Of a stretch of DNA of 64,000 nt, positions 15,892 to 23,733 are shown piece after piece. A program made the position numbers and the translations under genes. The stretch is taken from positions 124,001-188,000 of the forward strand of contig NZ_QEHM01000006.1 in NCBI RefSeq assembly GCF_003116585.1, read 5' to 3'. Each line of letters starts with the position of its first letter. Position 1 is the stretch's first letter. Source of the stretch: Albibacillus kandeliae. GTDB taxonomy: Bacteria; Pseudomonadota; Alphaproteobacteria; Rhodobacterales; Rhodobacteraceae. The notes beneath the pieces were generated by a model that saw nothing but the letters and a program-made list of their open reading frames with translations, was not told where the DNA came from and did not search any database.

Positions 15892-17409
15892 CTAACCGGC
15901 CAGCTTGGTCGAACAGGAGATCCCGGTAACCTCGAGATGGGCCTCCGCAAGGTGCAGGCCCAACAGGTCCTGCAGCACCGCGTCGACAAGGCTTCCCGCG
16001 TTGGGCACCAGCAGCGCCAGCCGCCGCGAGACCATCGCCACGGCGTTGTCGACCAGATCGCCCGCAGCCACCTCCAGCGTCTTGGTCTCCTGCGCCGCCA
16101 CCTCCTCGTGGGTGAAGGTCACCTCTTCCTCCACGCCCACGACGCTCAGCAGTTGCGTCACGCGCGGCAGCAGGCCGGTCAGCGAAACGCCAAGCACCGA
16201 AACGTCGATGTCCAATTCCAGCAGGCTCGACCGGGTGGGCGTGAACACCGCGGCGCGCAGCTCCGGGTCGCCGATGCAATGCTCCCCATCGCCCGAGAGC
16301 CGCGCCGCCGCCGCCGCCACGTCCAGCGCAAGGCCCACGTCCAGCAGGTTCAGCAGCCGGATCGCATCGGCCTCCAGCCGGATCTGCGCGGTGCGCGCCA
16401 CCGCGTCCTCGTCGCCGGGGGTGGCGCCCAGCACCACCTGGCGCGGTTCGGAAATCTGCAACGACAGGGGCACCTCCCCCGCACTGCCAAGGTCGGCGGT
16501 CAGCTCCAGATCGACGATCCGCTCGCCCAGCACCTCGGCCGACCCAAAGACCAGGTCCGCGACGTTCAGTTGCAGCGGCGGCAGGGGCGAGGTGACCTTG
16601 AGATCCCGCAGCCCCTCGCTCAGGTAGAGGAAGCTGCCAAGGCTCAGGGCCTCCCCCGAAAGCGGGCCGGTGCCGATCCCGAACCCCTCGGGGATCAGCG
16701 CCTCGCGCAGGACCTCGTCCAGCGTCAGCTCCATGTCGAGGATGTCGCCATAGGTGGTATCCGGGCTGGCCGCCTCGGCATTGATGGCGATGCGCTCCAG
16801 CAGCTCGGCGGCGTTGATGCGGACCCCGTGGCCCGAACACAGCACGTCCAACTGGGCACCGAGGATCGGCTGCAGCATCCCGTTCAGCAGGTTCAGCGAG
16901 GCAAGGCAGTTCGACAGGGTAAAATCCACGGCCGGCTTGGCCTGCGCGATGGCCGCGCGCCGGATCACCGGCGTTGTGTCGGTAAAGAAGCGGTCAAGCA
17001 CGACAAGATCCGCCGGCGAGGCGGTCCTGACCCAGATGGCCGAGACGTTCTCGAGGCTGTTCTGATCCGCGCTGGCCACGAAATCGTAATTCTCGAAGCG
17101 CCCGAACAGGATGTCGTCGTGGCGCGGCGCGCGCATGTCGAAGAACACCTCGCTCAGGATCGTTTCGCTTGCCGTGTCCAGCACATCCTGGCGCGACCTG
17201 AGGTTGCGGATGCCCGTCAGCGCCGCCATGTCCGCCTGCGACTGCACGAACTTGCGTTGCGCGTTGAGGATGGCAAAGTCCACCGCGATCCCCGCGATCA
17301 ACAGCAGGCCCGGCAACAGGATGATGAAGCCCACCGATATCGCGCCCGAGGTTCCGGCAAGGAACCTCTGCAGCGACGACGACAAAGAAGGAAATCGCGG
17401 AACGTCCAT
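15892..17409 (-). CDS. TadG-like Flp pilus-associated protein
   Basis: The 505-residue protein starts with a cytosolic stretch and a single membrane segment, GFIILLPGLLLIAGIAVDFAI, followed by NAQRKFVQSQADMAALTG. That is the TadE/TadG pseudopilin-like N terminus (Flp pilus Tad family). The remainder is a large external domain rich in hydrophobic LEL/VDL strands. A cytochrome or vWA motif is not evident. It lies 3 bp after the tadE-like gene, so the two form an operon. No other tad genes (ATPase, secretin, prepilin peptidase) are in the window. Confidence 0.83.
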   Translation of the reverse strand: MDVPRFPSLSSSLQRFLAGTSGAISVGFIILLPGLLLIAGIAVDFAILNAQRKFVQSQADMAALTGIRNLRSRQDVLDTASETILSEVFFDMRAPRHDDILFGRFENYDFVASADQNSLENVSAIWVRTASPADLVVLDRFFTDTTPVIRRAAIAQAKPAVDFTLSNCLASLNLLNGMLQPILGAQLDVLCSGHGVRINAAELLERIAINAEAASPDTTYGDILDMELTLDEVLREALIPEGFGIGTGPLSGEALSLGSFLYLSEGLRDLKVTSPLPPLQLNVADLVFGSAEVLGERIVDLELTADLGSAGEVPLSLQISEPRQVVLGATPGDEDAVARTAQIRLEADAIRLLNLLDVGLALDVAAAAARLSGDGEHCIGDPELRAAVFTPTRSSLLELDIDVSVLGVSLTGLLPRVTQLLSVVGVEEEVTFTHEEVAAQETKTLEVAAGDLVDNAVAMVSRRLALLVPNAGSLVDAVLQDLLGLHLAEAHLEVTGISCSTKLAG

Positions 17410-17412
17410 CGG

Positions 17413-17862
17413 TTACAGCCTCATGTAGCCCCGGCGGGTAAACACATCCACATCGAGCCCGAGGAACGATCCGAACCGCTGGATGTAATGACCGTTGAGA
17501 TCGTAGGTCACGCTGACCGAGACGTTCTCCTGCCCTGCACCGATGGAACAGCTCAGACCGCTGATCCGGCTGCTGTCGGCAAAGGCGAACTCCTGCGAGA
17601 TCACTGGCAGGATCTCGGAATTCAGCGTCGCACAGAGCTGGGTATCGTCCTCGCCTGCATCGACATATCGCAGCGATTGCCGCGTCAATTCCGAGGCGAC
17701 CTGCTGCACATCGCTAATGGTTGCGATGTACGTACTCAATGCAACGAATGTCAGGATCAGAACCAGGATCGCCGGAAAGATAATGACGAATTCGACGGTA
17801 CTGGTTCCCTCTTCATTTCTGGCGAAAGCCCTGAAAACGTGGCCTTTTGGCTTGAACTGCAT
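17413..17862 (-). CDS. TadE-like pilus assembly protein
   Basis: The 149-residue product has a TadE-type N terminus: EEGTSTVEFVIIFPAILVLIL, with the invariant glutamate five residues into the hydrophobic helix, then a short external domain with two cysteines. TadE is a pseudopilin processed by the prepilin peptidase in Tad systems. ATG 17862 has AAGGGA about 6 nt upstream. It is the first gene of a two-gene operon, and its promoter lies in the AT-rich 17863-18447 gap. Confidence 0.87.
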   Translation of the reverse strand: MQFKPKGHVFRAFARNEEGTSTVEFVIIFPAILVLILTFVALSTYIATISDVQQVASELTRQSLRYVDAGEDDTQLCATLNSEILPVISQEFAFADSSRISGLSCSIGAGQENVSVSVTYDLNGHYIQRFGSFLGLDVDVFTRRGYMRL

Positions 17863-18447
17863 TGCATTCCCTTTCCATCACTGGAACTCGACCTGCAAGG
17901 TTAATGAGACGAAACAAGTTTGTTTGAAATGTGTCACTTCTCTGTCGAACGGAAAAATTGCACGGCATTATTTGCAATTAGATTTGCAGGCAAACGATGT
18001 TTAAAAAAACTTCATATTTAAAATAGATACAGGTTAAACTTACCTTTTTGGCAATGCAGAAAAAGGTCAAAGTACTGTATTTACATGATTTTCCGTAATC
18101 ACCTCGCGACCAGTACACACGCCTTACGTGTTCTTTCCCTCCGATTCTCCCGCCCAGGAACCCCCGAAAAATGATGTATCCTGGACATCACTTTTGTGCC
18201 CCCCACCACCTCAGGACGCCGTATTTCGCTTAACAAATGTGGCAAGATTTAGTTACCCAATTAAATCAAAGTCATTTTCTTCAGAAAAGTTTTCATAGAT
18301 TTCGGGACGTTATTGGCGGAACTCCCTTTCCGAAAGACAGAACGGAAACAATACACACTTTAAGGCAACTCCGGCATGAAGCTGCCGCATTAACCTCGCA
18401 CCCTTTACCTCGGGTAGGGGCGATCAAACTGTCAACGAGGTAGACGA
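17863..18447. other. AT-rich divergent intergenic region, 585 bp
   Basis: The base composition drops clearly compared with the flanking genes (runs such as TTTAAAAAAAC and ATATTTAAAATAG near 18000-18025). It separates tadE (leftward) from the repeat protein (rightward). It holds the direct repeat TTTGCAAT-TAGA-TTTGCAGG at 17971-17990. A 68-codon frame at 18237-18443 has no ribosome binding site and no recognisable features, so I do not call it a gene. Promoters for both flanking genes are expected here. Confidence 0.6.
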
Positions 18448-19137
18448 ATGTTTTGTCTTTCCAACAACTTAACGCGCCACGTTGCAGCCTGCGCAATTCT
18501 GGCTGCCGGCGCATTCGCAACCAGTGCCGCCGCGGATATCGGGATCGGTGCGGACGTGGGCATCGGCGGTGACAATGGCGTCGGCGTCAGTGCCGATGTC
18601 GGCATCGGCGGCGACAGCGGCGTGAGCGCAAGTGCTGATGTCGGCATCGGTGGCGACAGCGGCGTAAGTGCCGATGCCGACGTCGGGATCGGCGGCGACA
18701 GCGGTGTCAGCGCCGATGCGAGCGTCGGGGTCGGAGGCACCGGCGGTATCGGGGCCGATGTCGGCGTCGGCGTCGGTGGCACCGGGGTCGGCGTGGATGT
18801 CGGCGTCGATGTCGGCACCAATGGAACCGGCACCAACGGGACCGGAACCAGTGGCACCACCAACAGCTTCGGCTTTGCCGCCACCGGCGGCGTGCCCAAG
18901 AGCGTCACCATGAAGTCGCTCGTCGGGATGGTGGTGATGTCCTCGGATCGCCAGGTGCTTGGCATCATCCAGGAGGCCAAGGAGGCCCGTGGCGGCGTCC
19001 TGCTGCAGGTTCAGGTCAACGACGCGCTGGGTATTCCCCACGACCGTGTCCGCCTGCAACTGCGCTCGGTCACCCCGCGCAATGGCCAGATCCGGCTCAA
19101 GTCGTCGGCCTGGCAGTTCCGTCAGCAGCTCAGCTGA
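18448..19137 (+). CDS. Secreted protein with 14-residue GIGGD repeats and a PRC-barrel-like C terminus
   Basis: The 229-residue product begins with a signal peptide (cleavage expected near ATSAAAD, residue 29). Residues 35-90 are four near-perfect 14-residue repeats (ADVGIGGDSGVSAS type), decaying into GVGGTGG and DVGVDVG units up to about 124 and a TNGTG-rich linker. Residues 150-229 are non-repetitive: VTMKSLVGMVVMSSDRQVLG and then HDRVRLQLRSV resemble a PRC-barrel-like small beta domain. The repeats recall beta-roll or beta-helical proteins but lack the RTX GGxGxDxUx order. GAGG lies upstream of ATG 18448. Function unknown; an envelope or extracellular role is inferred. Confidence 0.8.
   Translation: MFCLSNNLTRHVAACAILAAGAFATSAAADIGIGADVGIGGDNGVGVSADVGIGGDSGVSASADVGIGGDSGVSADADVGIGGDSGVSADASVGVGGTGGIGADVGVGVGGTGVGVDVGVDVGTNGTGTNGTGTSGTTNSFGFAATGGVPKSVTMKSLVGMVVMSSDRQVLGIIQEAKEARGGVLLQVQVNDALGIPHDRVRLQLRSVTPRNGQIRLKSSAWQFRQQLS
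18550..18753 (+). repeat. Tandem 42-bp coding repeats
   Basis: Four 42 bp units plus a degenerate fifth encode the ADVGIGGDSGVSA-type repeats. Units differ mainly at synonymous positions, which suggests duplication followed by drift under protein-level selection. Confidence 0.75.
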
Positions 19138-19155
19138 CAGAACCCAAGGCACAGG

Positions 19156-19182
19156 AAAGCGCCCCGCCCCGCGGGGCGCTTT
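19156..19182. terminator. Bidirectional rho-independent terminator
   Basis: AAAGCGCCCC-GCCCCGC-GGGGCGCTTT is followed by T's on the plus strand and preceded by A's, so it can act both ways. It lies between the repeat-protein gene (+, ends 19137) and the cytochrome c gene (-, ends 19184). Confidence 0.85.
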
Positions 19183-19183
19183 T

Positions 19184-19582
19184 CTATTCGACCTGGATGC
19201 TTTCCAGATAGGTCGCCAGCGCCGCCAGCGGGCGCGGCGTCGGGGTCAGCACCCCGTCCACCTCGACCGGGATCAGGTCGCCCTTTAGCCATTCGCCAAA
19301 CTCGGGCATCACCTCTCCCGGATGGTTGCCGCGCGCGAACCCGTCGATCTGCGACATCACCGCGGCCTTGGGAAACACTCCGCCATTGCGCGCGCTGATC
19401 TTGGTGAGGTCCGGCGCGACCGTCCCGGTGGCCAGCTTGCGGCCATGCGCATCGCTGCCGTGGCAACCCACGCAGTTCTCCGAGAACAGCGCGGCCCCCT
19501 CGGCAGGTTCCGGCATGGATTCGGCGGCACAGGCGGCCACCACCGCGAGCAAGGGAATGATCAGCGCATAGCGGGCTTTCAT
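19184..19582 (-). CDS. Small c-type cytochrome, probable lipoprotein
   Basis: The 132-residue protein has a signal with a lipobox-like VAAC (Cys18) and one haem c motif CVGCH, with VMPEFGEWL providing a likely methionine ligand. It should be attached on the periplasmic side and carry electrons; the partner is unknown. ATG 19582 has GGAGAG upstream. The gene stands alone and converges on the repeat-protein gene through a shared terminator. Confidence 0.88.
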   Translation of the reverse strand: MKARYALIIPLLAVVAACAAESMPEPAEGAALFSENCVGCHGSDAHGRKLATGTVAPDLTKISARNGGVFPKAAVMSQIDGFARGNHPGEVMPEFGEWLKGDLIPVEVDGVLTPTPRPLAALATYLESIQVE

Positions 19583-19678
19583 CGGTCTCTCCGGGGTCGT
19601 CCCGGAGGGAACCCGGGATAGTCTGCTGGCTTGTCGGCAAAGATTGACCCGTTCCTCGGGCCAAGATCAAGGCCCCTC

Positions 19679-20359
19679 TCAGGCGCCCAGCCGACCGTCT
19701 TCCAGGCGCAACACCCGGTCCATTCGCGCGGCGAGGTCAAGGTTGTGCGTGGCGATCAGCGCCGACAGCCCGGTGCCCCGCACCAGTTCCATCAACGCGG
19801 CAAAGACCTGGTCCGAGGTGCCGGGGTCAAGGTTCCCGGTCGGCTCGTCCGCCAGCAGCAGGCGCGGCGCATTGGCCAGCGCCCGGCAGAACGCCACCCG
19901 CTGCTGTTCGCCCCCCGACAGCGCCGCCGGTCTATGTCCGGCCCGCGCCGCCACGCCGACCCGCCCCAGCAGCTCCGCCGCCCGCGCCTCGGCCGCGGCG
20001 CGGCTGGTCCCGTTGGCAAGCTGTGGCAGGATCACGTTCTCGGCCGCCGTGAACTCCGGCAGCAGATGGTGGAACTGGTAGATGAACCCGACGTCGCGCC
20101 GCCGCGTCGCCGTGCGGGCCGCGTCGCCCTGCCCTGCCATGTCCTCGCCCGCGATGCGCACCGCGCCGGTGTCCGGCGTGTCGAGCAGCCCGGCGATATG
20201 CAGCAGGGTGGACTTGCCCGCCCCCGAGGGCGCGACCAGCGCAACCACCTCGCCCGGCGCCACGGTCAGGTTGACCCCGCGCAGAACCTGCACCTCGCCC
20301 GGACGGCCCCGGTTATAGGTCTTCTCGATCCCCTCGAGCTGCAGCGCCGCCTCATTCAT
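19679..20359 (-). CDS. lolD: Lipoprotein-releasing ABC transporter ATPase LolD
   Basis: This 226-residue ABC ATPase contains Walker [13 protein letters not shown] (about 38-49), a Q-loop region, the signature [11 protein letters not shown] and Walker [13 protein letters not shown]. LolD powers extraction of lipoproteins from the inner membrane to LolA. The start overlaps the end of the permease gene by 8 nt (ATGAATGA), a strong sign of a translationally coupled LolD-permease operon. Length and motifs are those of LolD; MacB-like ATPases are the nearest alternative. Confidence 0.92.
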   Translation of the reverse strand: MNEAALQLEGIEKTYNRGRPGEVQVLRGVNLTVAPGEVVALVAPSGAGKSTLLHIAGLLDTPDTGAVRIAGEDMAGQGDAARTATRRRDVGFIYQFHHLLPEFTAAENVILPQLANGTSRAAAEARAAELLGRVGVAARAGHRPAALSGGEQQRVAFCRALANAPRLLLADEPTGNLDPGTSDQVFAALMELVRGTGLSALIATHNLDLAARMDRVLRLEDGRLGA

Positions 20360-21638
20360 AGCGCAGGGCCTCCACCGGGTTCATCCGTGCGGCACGGCGC
20401 GCCGGGAAATAGGTCACGAAGAAGGACAGGCCCAGCGACAGACCGACCGCCTTGAGCACGTCATCGAGATGCAGCTCGGCAGGCAGGGCGTAGATCCCCC
20501 TGATCGAGGGGTCCCAGACTCCGCCGCCCGCGACGTAGTTCACGAAGGAAAAGATCGGGTCGATGTAGATCGCAAACAGGCAGCCCAGGACGACGCCCAG
20601 CGCGGTGCCTATGATGCCGGTGAAGGCGCCGCAGATGAAAAACACGCGCAGCACCGAGGCTTCGCTGAGCCCGATGGTCCGCAGAATGCCGATGTCCCGA
20701 CCCTTGTTCTTGACCAGCATGATCAGCCCCGAGACGATGTTCATGGTCGCGATCAGCACGAGGATCGAGAGGATCACGAACATCACGTTGTCCTCCACGT
20801 CCAGCGCCCGCAGGAACCCGCCCGCGTAGTCGCGCCAGGTATAAATCATCGCCTGCTCGCCCGCGGCCCGCAGGATCGGCATGACCTCGGAATCGATCTG
20901 CTCCGGGTCGGTGACCATGACCTCCAGCTCGTCGGCCACGCCCTCGCGGTTGAAGAAGGACTGCGCCTCGGCAAAGGGCATGTAGATGCGGACACGGTCG
21001 ATGTCCCAGCGCCCGGCGGTAAAGATGTAGACGACCTCGTAGCTGCTGACCCGCGGGCTGGTGCCCATCGCGGTCTGCAACCCGTTGGGCGAGGTCACCT
21101 TGATCCGGTCGCCCACGCGGGCCCCGATCTGGCGCGCCACGCCCGAGCCGAGCGCGATGCCCTCGCCGAAACGTGTCAGGTCGCCCGCAAAATCATCGGC
21201 CTGCGCGATCCCCGGCAATGCCTCCAGATCGGCCTCCGAGATGCCCAGCACCTCGGCACCACTGCTCTGGCCGCCCTTGGTGACCAGCACCTGCCCCCGG
21301 ATCAGCGGCGCGGCGCGGGTGACGCCCGGCACCTCGGCGACCCGCTTGGCCATCGCCTCGTAATCCTCGATCGTCCGGTTCACGTTGCCAAGCGGGTCGA
21401 TCTCGCCCGCGCTGGTCACCGTCGCATGGGCGTTGGCGCCAAGGATCGTGCTGACGAATTCAGCGCGAAAGCCCGAACGCACCGCCAGCGTCGCGATCAG
21501 AGCAAAGACCGCGAGGGTGATGCCGATCAGGCTGATCCACGTCATCACGCTCACGCCGCCCTCGGCGCGGCGGGCACGCAGATAGCGCCAGGCGATCATC
21601 CATTCGAATGGGGCAAAGGGCGGGGGCGTTTTGTCCAC
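20352..21638 (-). CDS. lolC: Lipoprotein-releasing system permease (LolC/LolE family)
   Basis: The 428-residue protein has the LolC/E plan: an N-terminal helix after [15 protein letters not shown], a periplasmic MacB-like domain (about 55-260), and three C-terminal helices ending [20 protein letters not shown] choose GTG 21638 because GGAG sits 7 nt upstream; ATG 21680 in the same frame is the alternative and would add 14 poorly conserved residues. Only one permease gene accompanies lolD here, so the complex probably uses two copies of it (LolF-like) instead of a LolC/LolE pair. Confidence 0.92.
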   Translation of the reverse strand: MDKTPPPFAPFEWMIAWRYLRARRAEGGVSVMTWISLIGITLAVFALIATLAVRSGFRAEFVSTILGANAHATVTSAGEIDPLGNVNRTIEDYEAMAKRVAEVPGVTRAAPLIRGQVLVTKGGQSSGAEVLGISEADLEALPGIAQADDFAGDLTRFGEGIALGSGVARQIGARVGDRIKVTSPNGLQTAMGTSPRVSSYEVVYIFTAGRWDIDRVRIYMPFAEAQSFFNREGVADELEVMVTDPEQIDSEVMPILRAAGEQAMIYTWRDYAGGFLRALDVEDNVMFVILSILVLIATMNIVSGLIMLVKNKGRDIGILRTIGLSEASVLRVFFICGAFTGIIGTALGVVLGCLFAIYIDPIFSFVNYVAGGGVWDPSIRGIYALPAELHLDDVLKAVGLSLGLSFFVTYFPARRAARMNPVEALRYE

Positions 21639-21736
21639 GAGAGGCTCCGGGCTGGAATCCGGCGGACATTGCGTCGCCACCGATGGGGCGTCAAGGCCAC
21701 CGCGCCCGACTACGGGCGCGGCGCGGCAAGACCGGG

Positions 21737-22021
21737 TCAGTTCAGCGCGTGCTGCGCTTCTTCAAGCCGCTGGATTTCCTCGGTCTTCTCGTCGACGATC
21801 ACTTCCTTCAGCTGGCCATTCTCGTCGGCGACAAGGATGGCGCCCTCGGGGATCGCATCGAAGTAGGGTCCGCGCTGTTCCTGTCCCGGTGCGCCCACGA
21901 TCGAGCGGGACATCTCGTCGACATAGGTTCCGAAGCCGGCGGGTACCGCGACCGCCCAGCTTGCGGCGGCCATAACGCCCGCAAGTACGGCGCTGCCGAT
22001 CATGTATTGCGATTGTCTCAT
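21737..22021 (-). CDS. Small membrane-anchored or exported protein, unknown function
   Basis: The 94-residue product has an N-terminal hydrophobic segment (MIGSAVLAGVMAAASWAVAV), a central acidic/polar region and a charged helical end, VIVDEKTEEIQRLEEAQHAL. ATG 22021 is supported by GGAGG 6-7 nt upstream; the long upstream frame has no such signal and crosses the proS terminator. It lies between proS and the lol genes in the same direction but is isolated from proS by a terminator. No family recognised. Confidence 0.65.
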   Translation of the reverse strand: MRQSQYMIGSAVLAGVMAAASWAVAVPAGFGTYVDEMSRSIVGAPGQEQRGPYFDAIPEGAILVADENGQLKEVIVDEKTEEIQRLEEAQHALN

Positions 22022-22191
22022 GTCATCCTCCGGGGTTTCTCCCTGTTCACAGGAGCAACGCCGAAACCGCCGAAGGGTTCCGCGGGAATCCGCCGACCGG
22101 GGTCCCTGATGTGCCGACGCCATGCGCCGGGGTCCGCCGATCCCTCCCTCCCGCGCCTGTAAGGCCATCGCGAACGACCAAGGCGGGCATG

Positions 22192-22222
22192 AAAAAAGGC
22201 GCGCCGCAATCACGGCGCGCCT
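22192..22222 (-). terminator. Rho-independent terminator after proS
   Basis: On the minus strand AGGCGCGCCG-TGATTG-CGGCGCGCCT is followed by TTTTTT-C. The 10 bp GC stem plus T run, 26 bp past the proS stop, is a textbook terminator. Confidence 0.92.
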
Positions 22223-22248
22223 GTCTCGTCTATCGCTCGGGGAAGACC

Positions 22249-23643
22249 TCAGAGCCAGGTGTGGAAAGACCGTCCCGCCATCGGCTCGGTGCCCGGCGCG
22301 TGGCCGTGGTGGGGCGCGTAGATCTCGGCCACCTTCTTCACCGCCTCTTCCGGGCTCAGCTCGACGCTTTCGCCGGTGCGGCGGCTGGTCAGCTCGACCA
22401 CCCCGTTCTTCAGGCCGCGCGGGCCCACGGTGATCCGCCACGGCAGGCCGATCAGATCCATGGTGGCGAACTTGCCCCCCGCGCGCTCGTTGGTGTCGTC
22501 GTAAAGCGGCTCCAGACCCACGGCGGTCAGCGCGGCGTAGATCTTGTCACAGGCGGCATCCGCCTCGGCATCGCCCTGCTTGAGGTTCACGATCCCGCAG
22601 TGGAACGGCGTCACGCCCTCGGGCCAGATGATGCCCTTGTCGTCGTGGCTGGCCTCGATGATGGCGCCCAGCAGGCGGCTCACGCCGATCCCGTGCGAGC
22701 CCATGTGCACCGGAACCTTCTCGCCATCGGCAGTCTGCACCGCCGCATTCAGCGGCTCGGAGTACTTGGTGCCGAAGTAGAAGATCTGCCCCACCTCGAT
22801 CGCGCGCGACGTGCGGCGGCTCGCCTCGGGGAGAGCGTTGAACTTGGCCTCGTCGTGGGTCTCATCGGTGCGGGCGTAGGGCGTCGTCCACTCATCGCAG
22901 ATCGCGCGCAGCTGCGCCGCATCGTCGTAGTTGATCGCGCGGTCGCCCAGCGTCAGGTCGGTGATGGCCGCATCGTAGAACACTTCGCTCTCGCCGGTGT
23001 CGGCCAGCACGAGGAACTCGTGGGTGTCGTCGCCACCGATCGGGCCGGAATCGGCGCGCATCGGGATCGCCTTCAGTCCCATCCGCTCGTAGGTGCGCAG
23101 GTAGCTGACCATGTGGCGGTCATAGGCGCGCATGGCCGACTCGTAATCGACGTCAAAGTTGTAGCCGTCCTTCATCAGGAACTCGCGGCCGCGCATCACG
23201 CCAAAGCGCGGGCGCACCTCGTCGCGGAACTTCCACTGGATGTGGTAGAGCGTCAACGGCAGGTCCTTGTACGAGCCGACGTGGGCGCGGAAGATGTCGG
23301 TGATCATCTCCTCGTTGGTCGGACCGTACAGCATGTCGCGGCCATGACGGTCCTTGATCCGCAGCATTTCCTCGCCGTAGTCGTCATAGCGACCGGACTC
23401 GCGCCACAGGTCGGCGGACTGCAACGTCGGCATCAGCATCGGGATATGGCCCGCGCGGATCTGCTCCTCGTGGACGATGTTCTCGATCTTGCGCAGAACC
23501 TTGAAGCCCAGCGGCAGCCACGAATAGATGCCGGCCTGCGCCTGCTTGATCATGCCGGCCCGCAGCATCAGGCGGTGGCTGACGATCTGCGCTTCGGCGG
23601 GGTTTTCTTTTAGGACGGGCAGGAAATAGCGGCTCAGGCGCAT
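22249..23643 (-). CDS. proS: Prolyl-tRNA synthetase, short alphaproteobacterial type
   Basis: The 464-residue class II synthetase shows motif 2 ([18 protein letters not shown]), the TNEEMITD proline-site segment and motif 3 ([16 protein letters not shown]), followed by an anticodon-binding domain. Compared with the roughly 570-residue E. coli enzyme it lacks the inserted editing domain between motifs 2 and 3; alphaproteobacterial ProS enzymes characteristically lack it, so mis-charged Ala-tRNA-Pro must be cleared by a separate deacylase. It is essential for translation. ATG 23643 gives a normal N terminus. Confidence 0.97.
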   Translation of the reverse strand: MRLSRYFLPVLKENPAEAQIVSHRLMLRAGMIKQAQAGIYSWLPLGFKVLRKIENIVHEEQIRAGHIPMLMPTLQSADLWRESGRYDDYGEEMLRIKDRHGRDMLYGPTNEEMITDIFRAHVGSYKDLPLTLYHIQWKFRDEVRPRFGVMRGREFLMKDGYNFDVDYESAMRAYDRHMVSYLRTYERMGLKAIPMRADSGPIGGDDTHEFLVLADTGESEVFYDAAITDLTLGDRAINYDDAAQLRAICDEWTTPYARTDETHDEAKFNALPEASRRTSRAIEVGQIFYFGTKYSEPLNAAVQTADGEKVPVHMGSHGIGVSRLLGAIIEASHDDKGIIWPEGVTPFHCGIVNLKQGDAEADAACDKIYAALTAVGLEPLYDDTNERAGGKFATMDLIGLPWRITVGPRGLKNGVVELTSRRTGESVELSPEEAVKKVAEIYAPHHGHAPGTEPMAGRSFHTWL

Positions 23644-23733
23644 GTCGGCTCCAGGTCGAAACGGTTTTGCAAGGGTCTAGGCGGTTGAAGGCGGCGAGAC
23701 AAGATCTGCCGCACTGCAGGGCGGGCCCCGGCG

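Noticed and set aside
18237-18443. 68-codon ORF in the AT-rich gap
   Set aside because: No Shine-Dalgarno, no recognisable feature, and it covers the probable promoter of the repeat protein.
18550-18753. RTX calcium-binding repeats in the GIGGD protein
   Set aside because: The period is 14 residues rather than nine, and the GGxGxDxUx order is not present; the protein also has an ordinary signal peptide.
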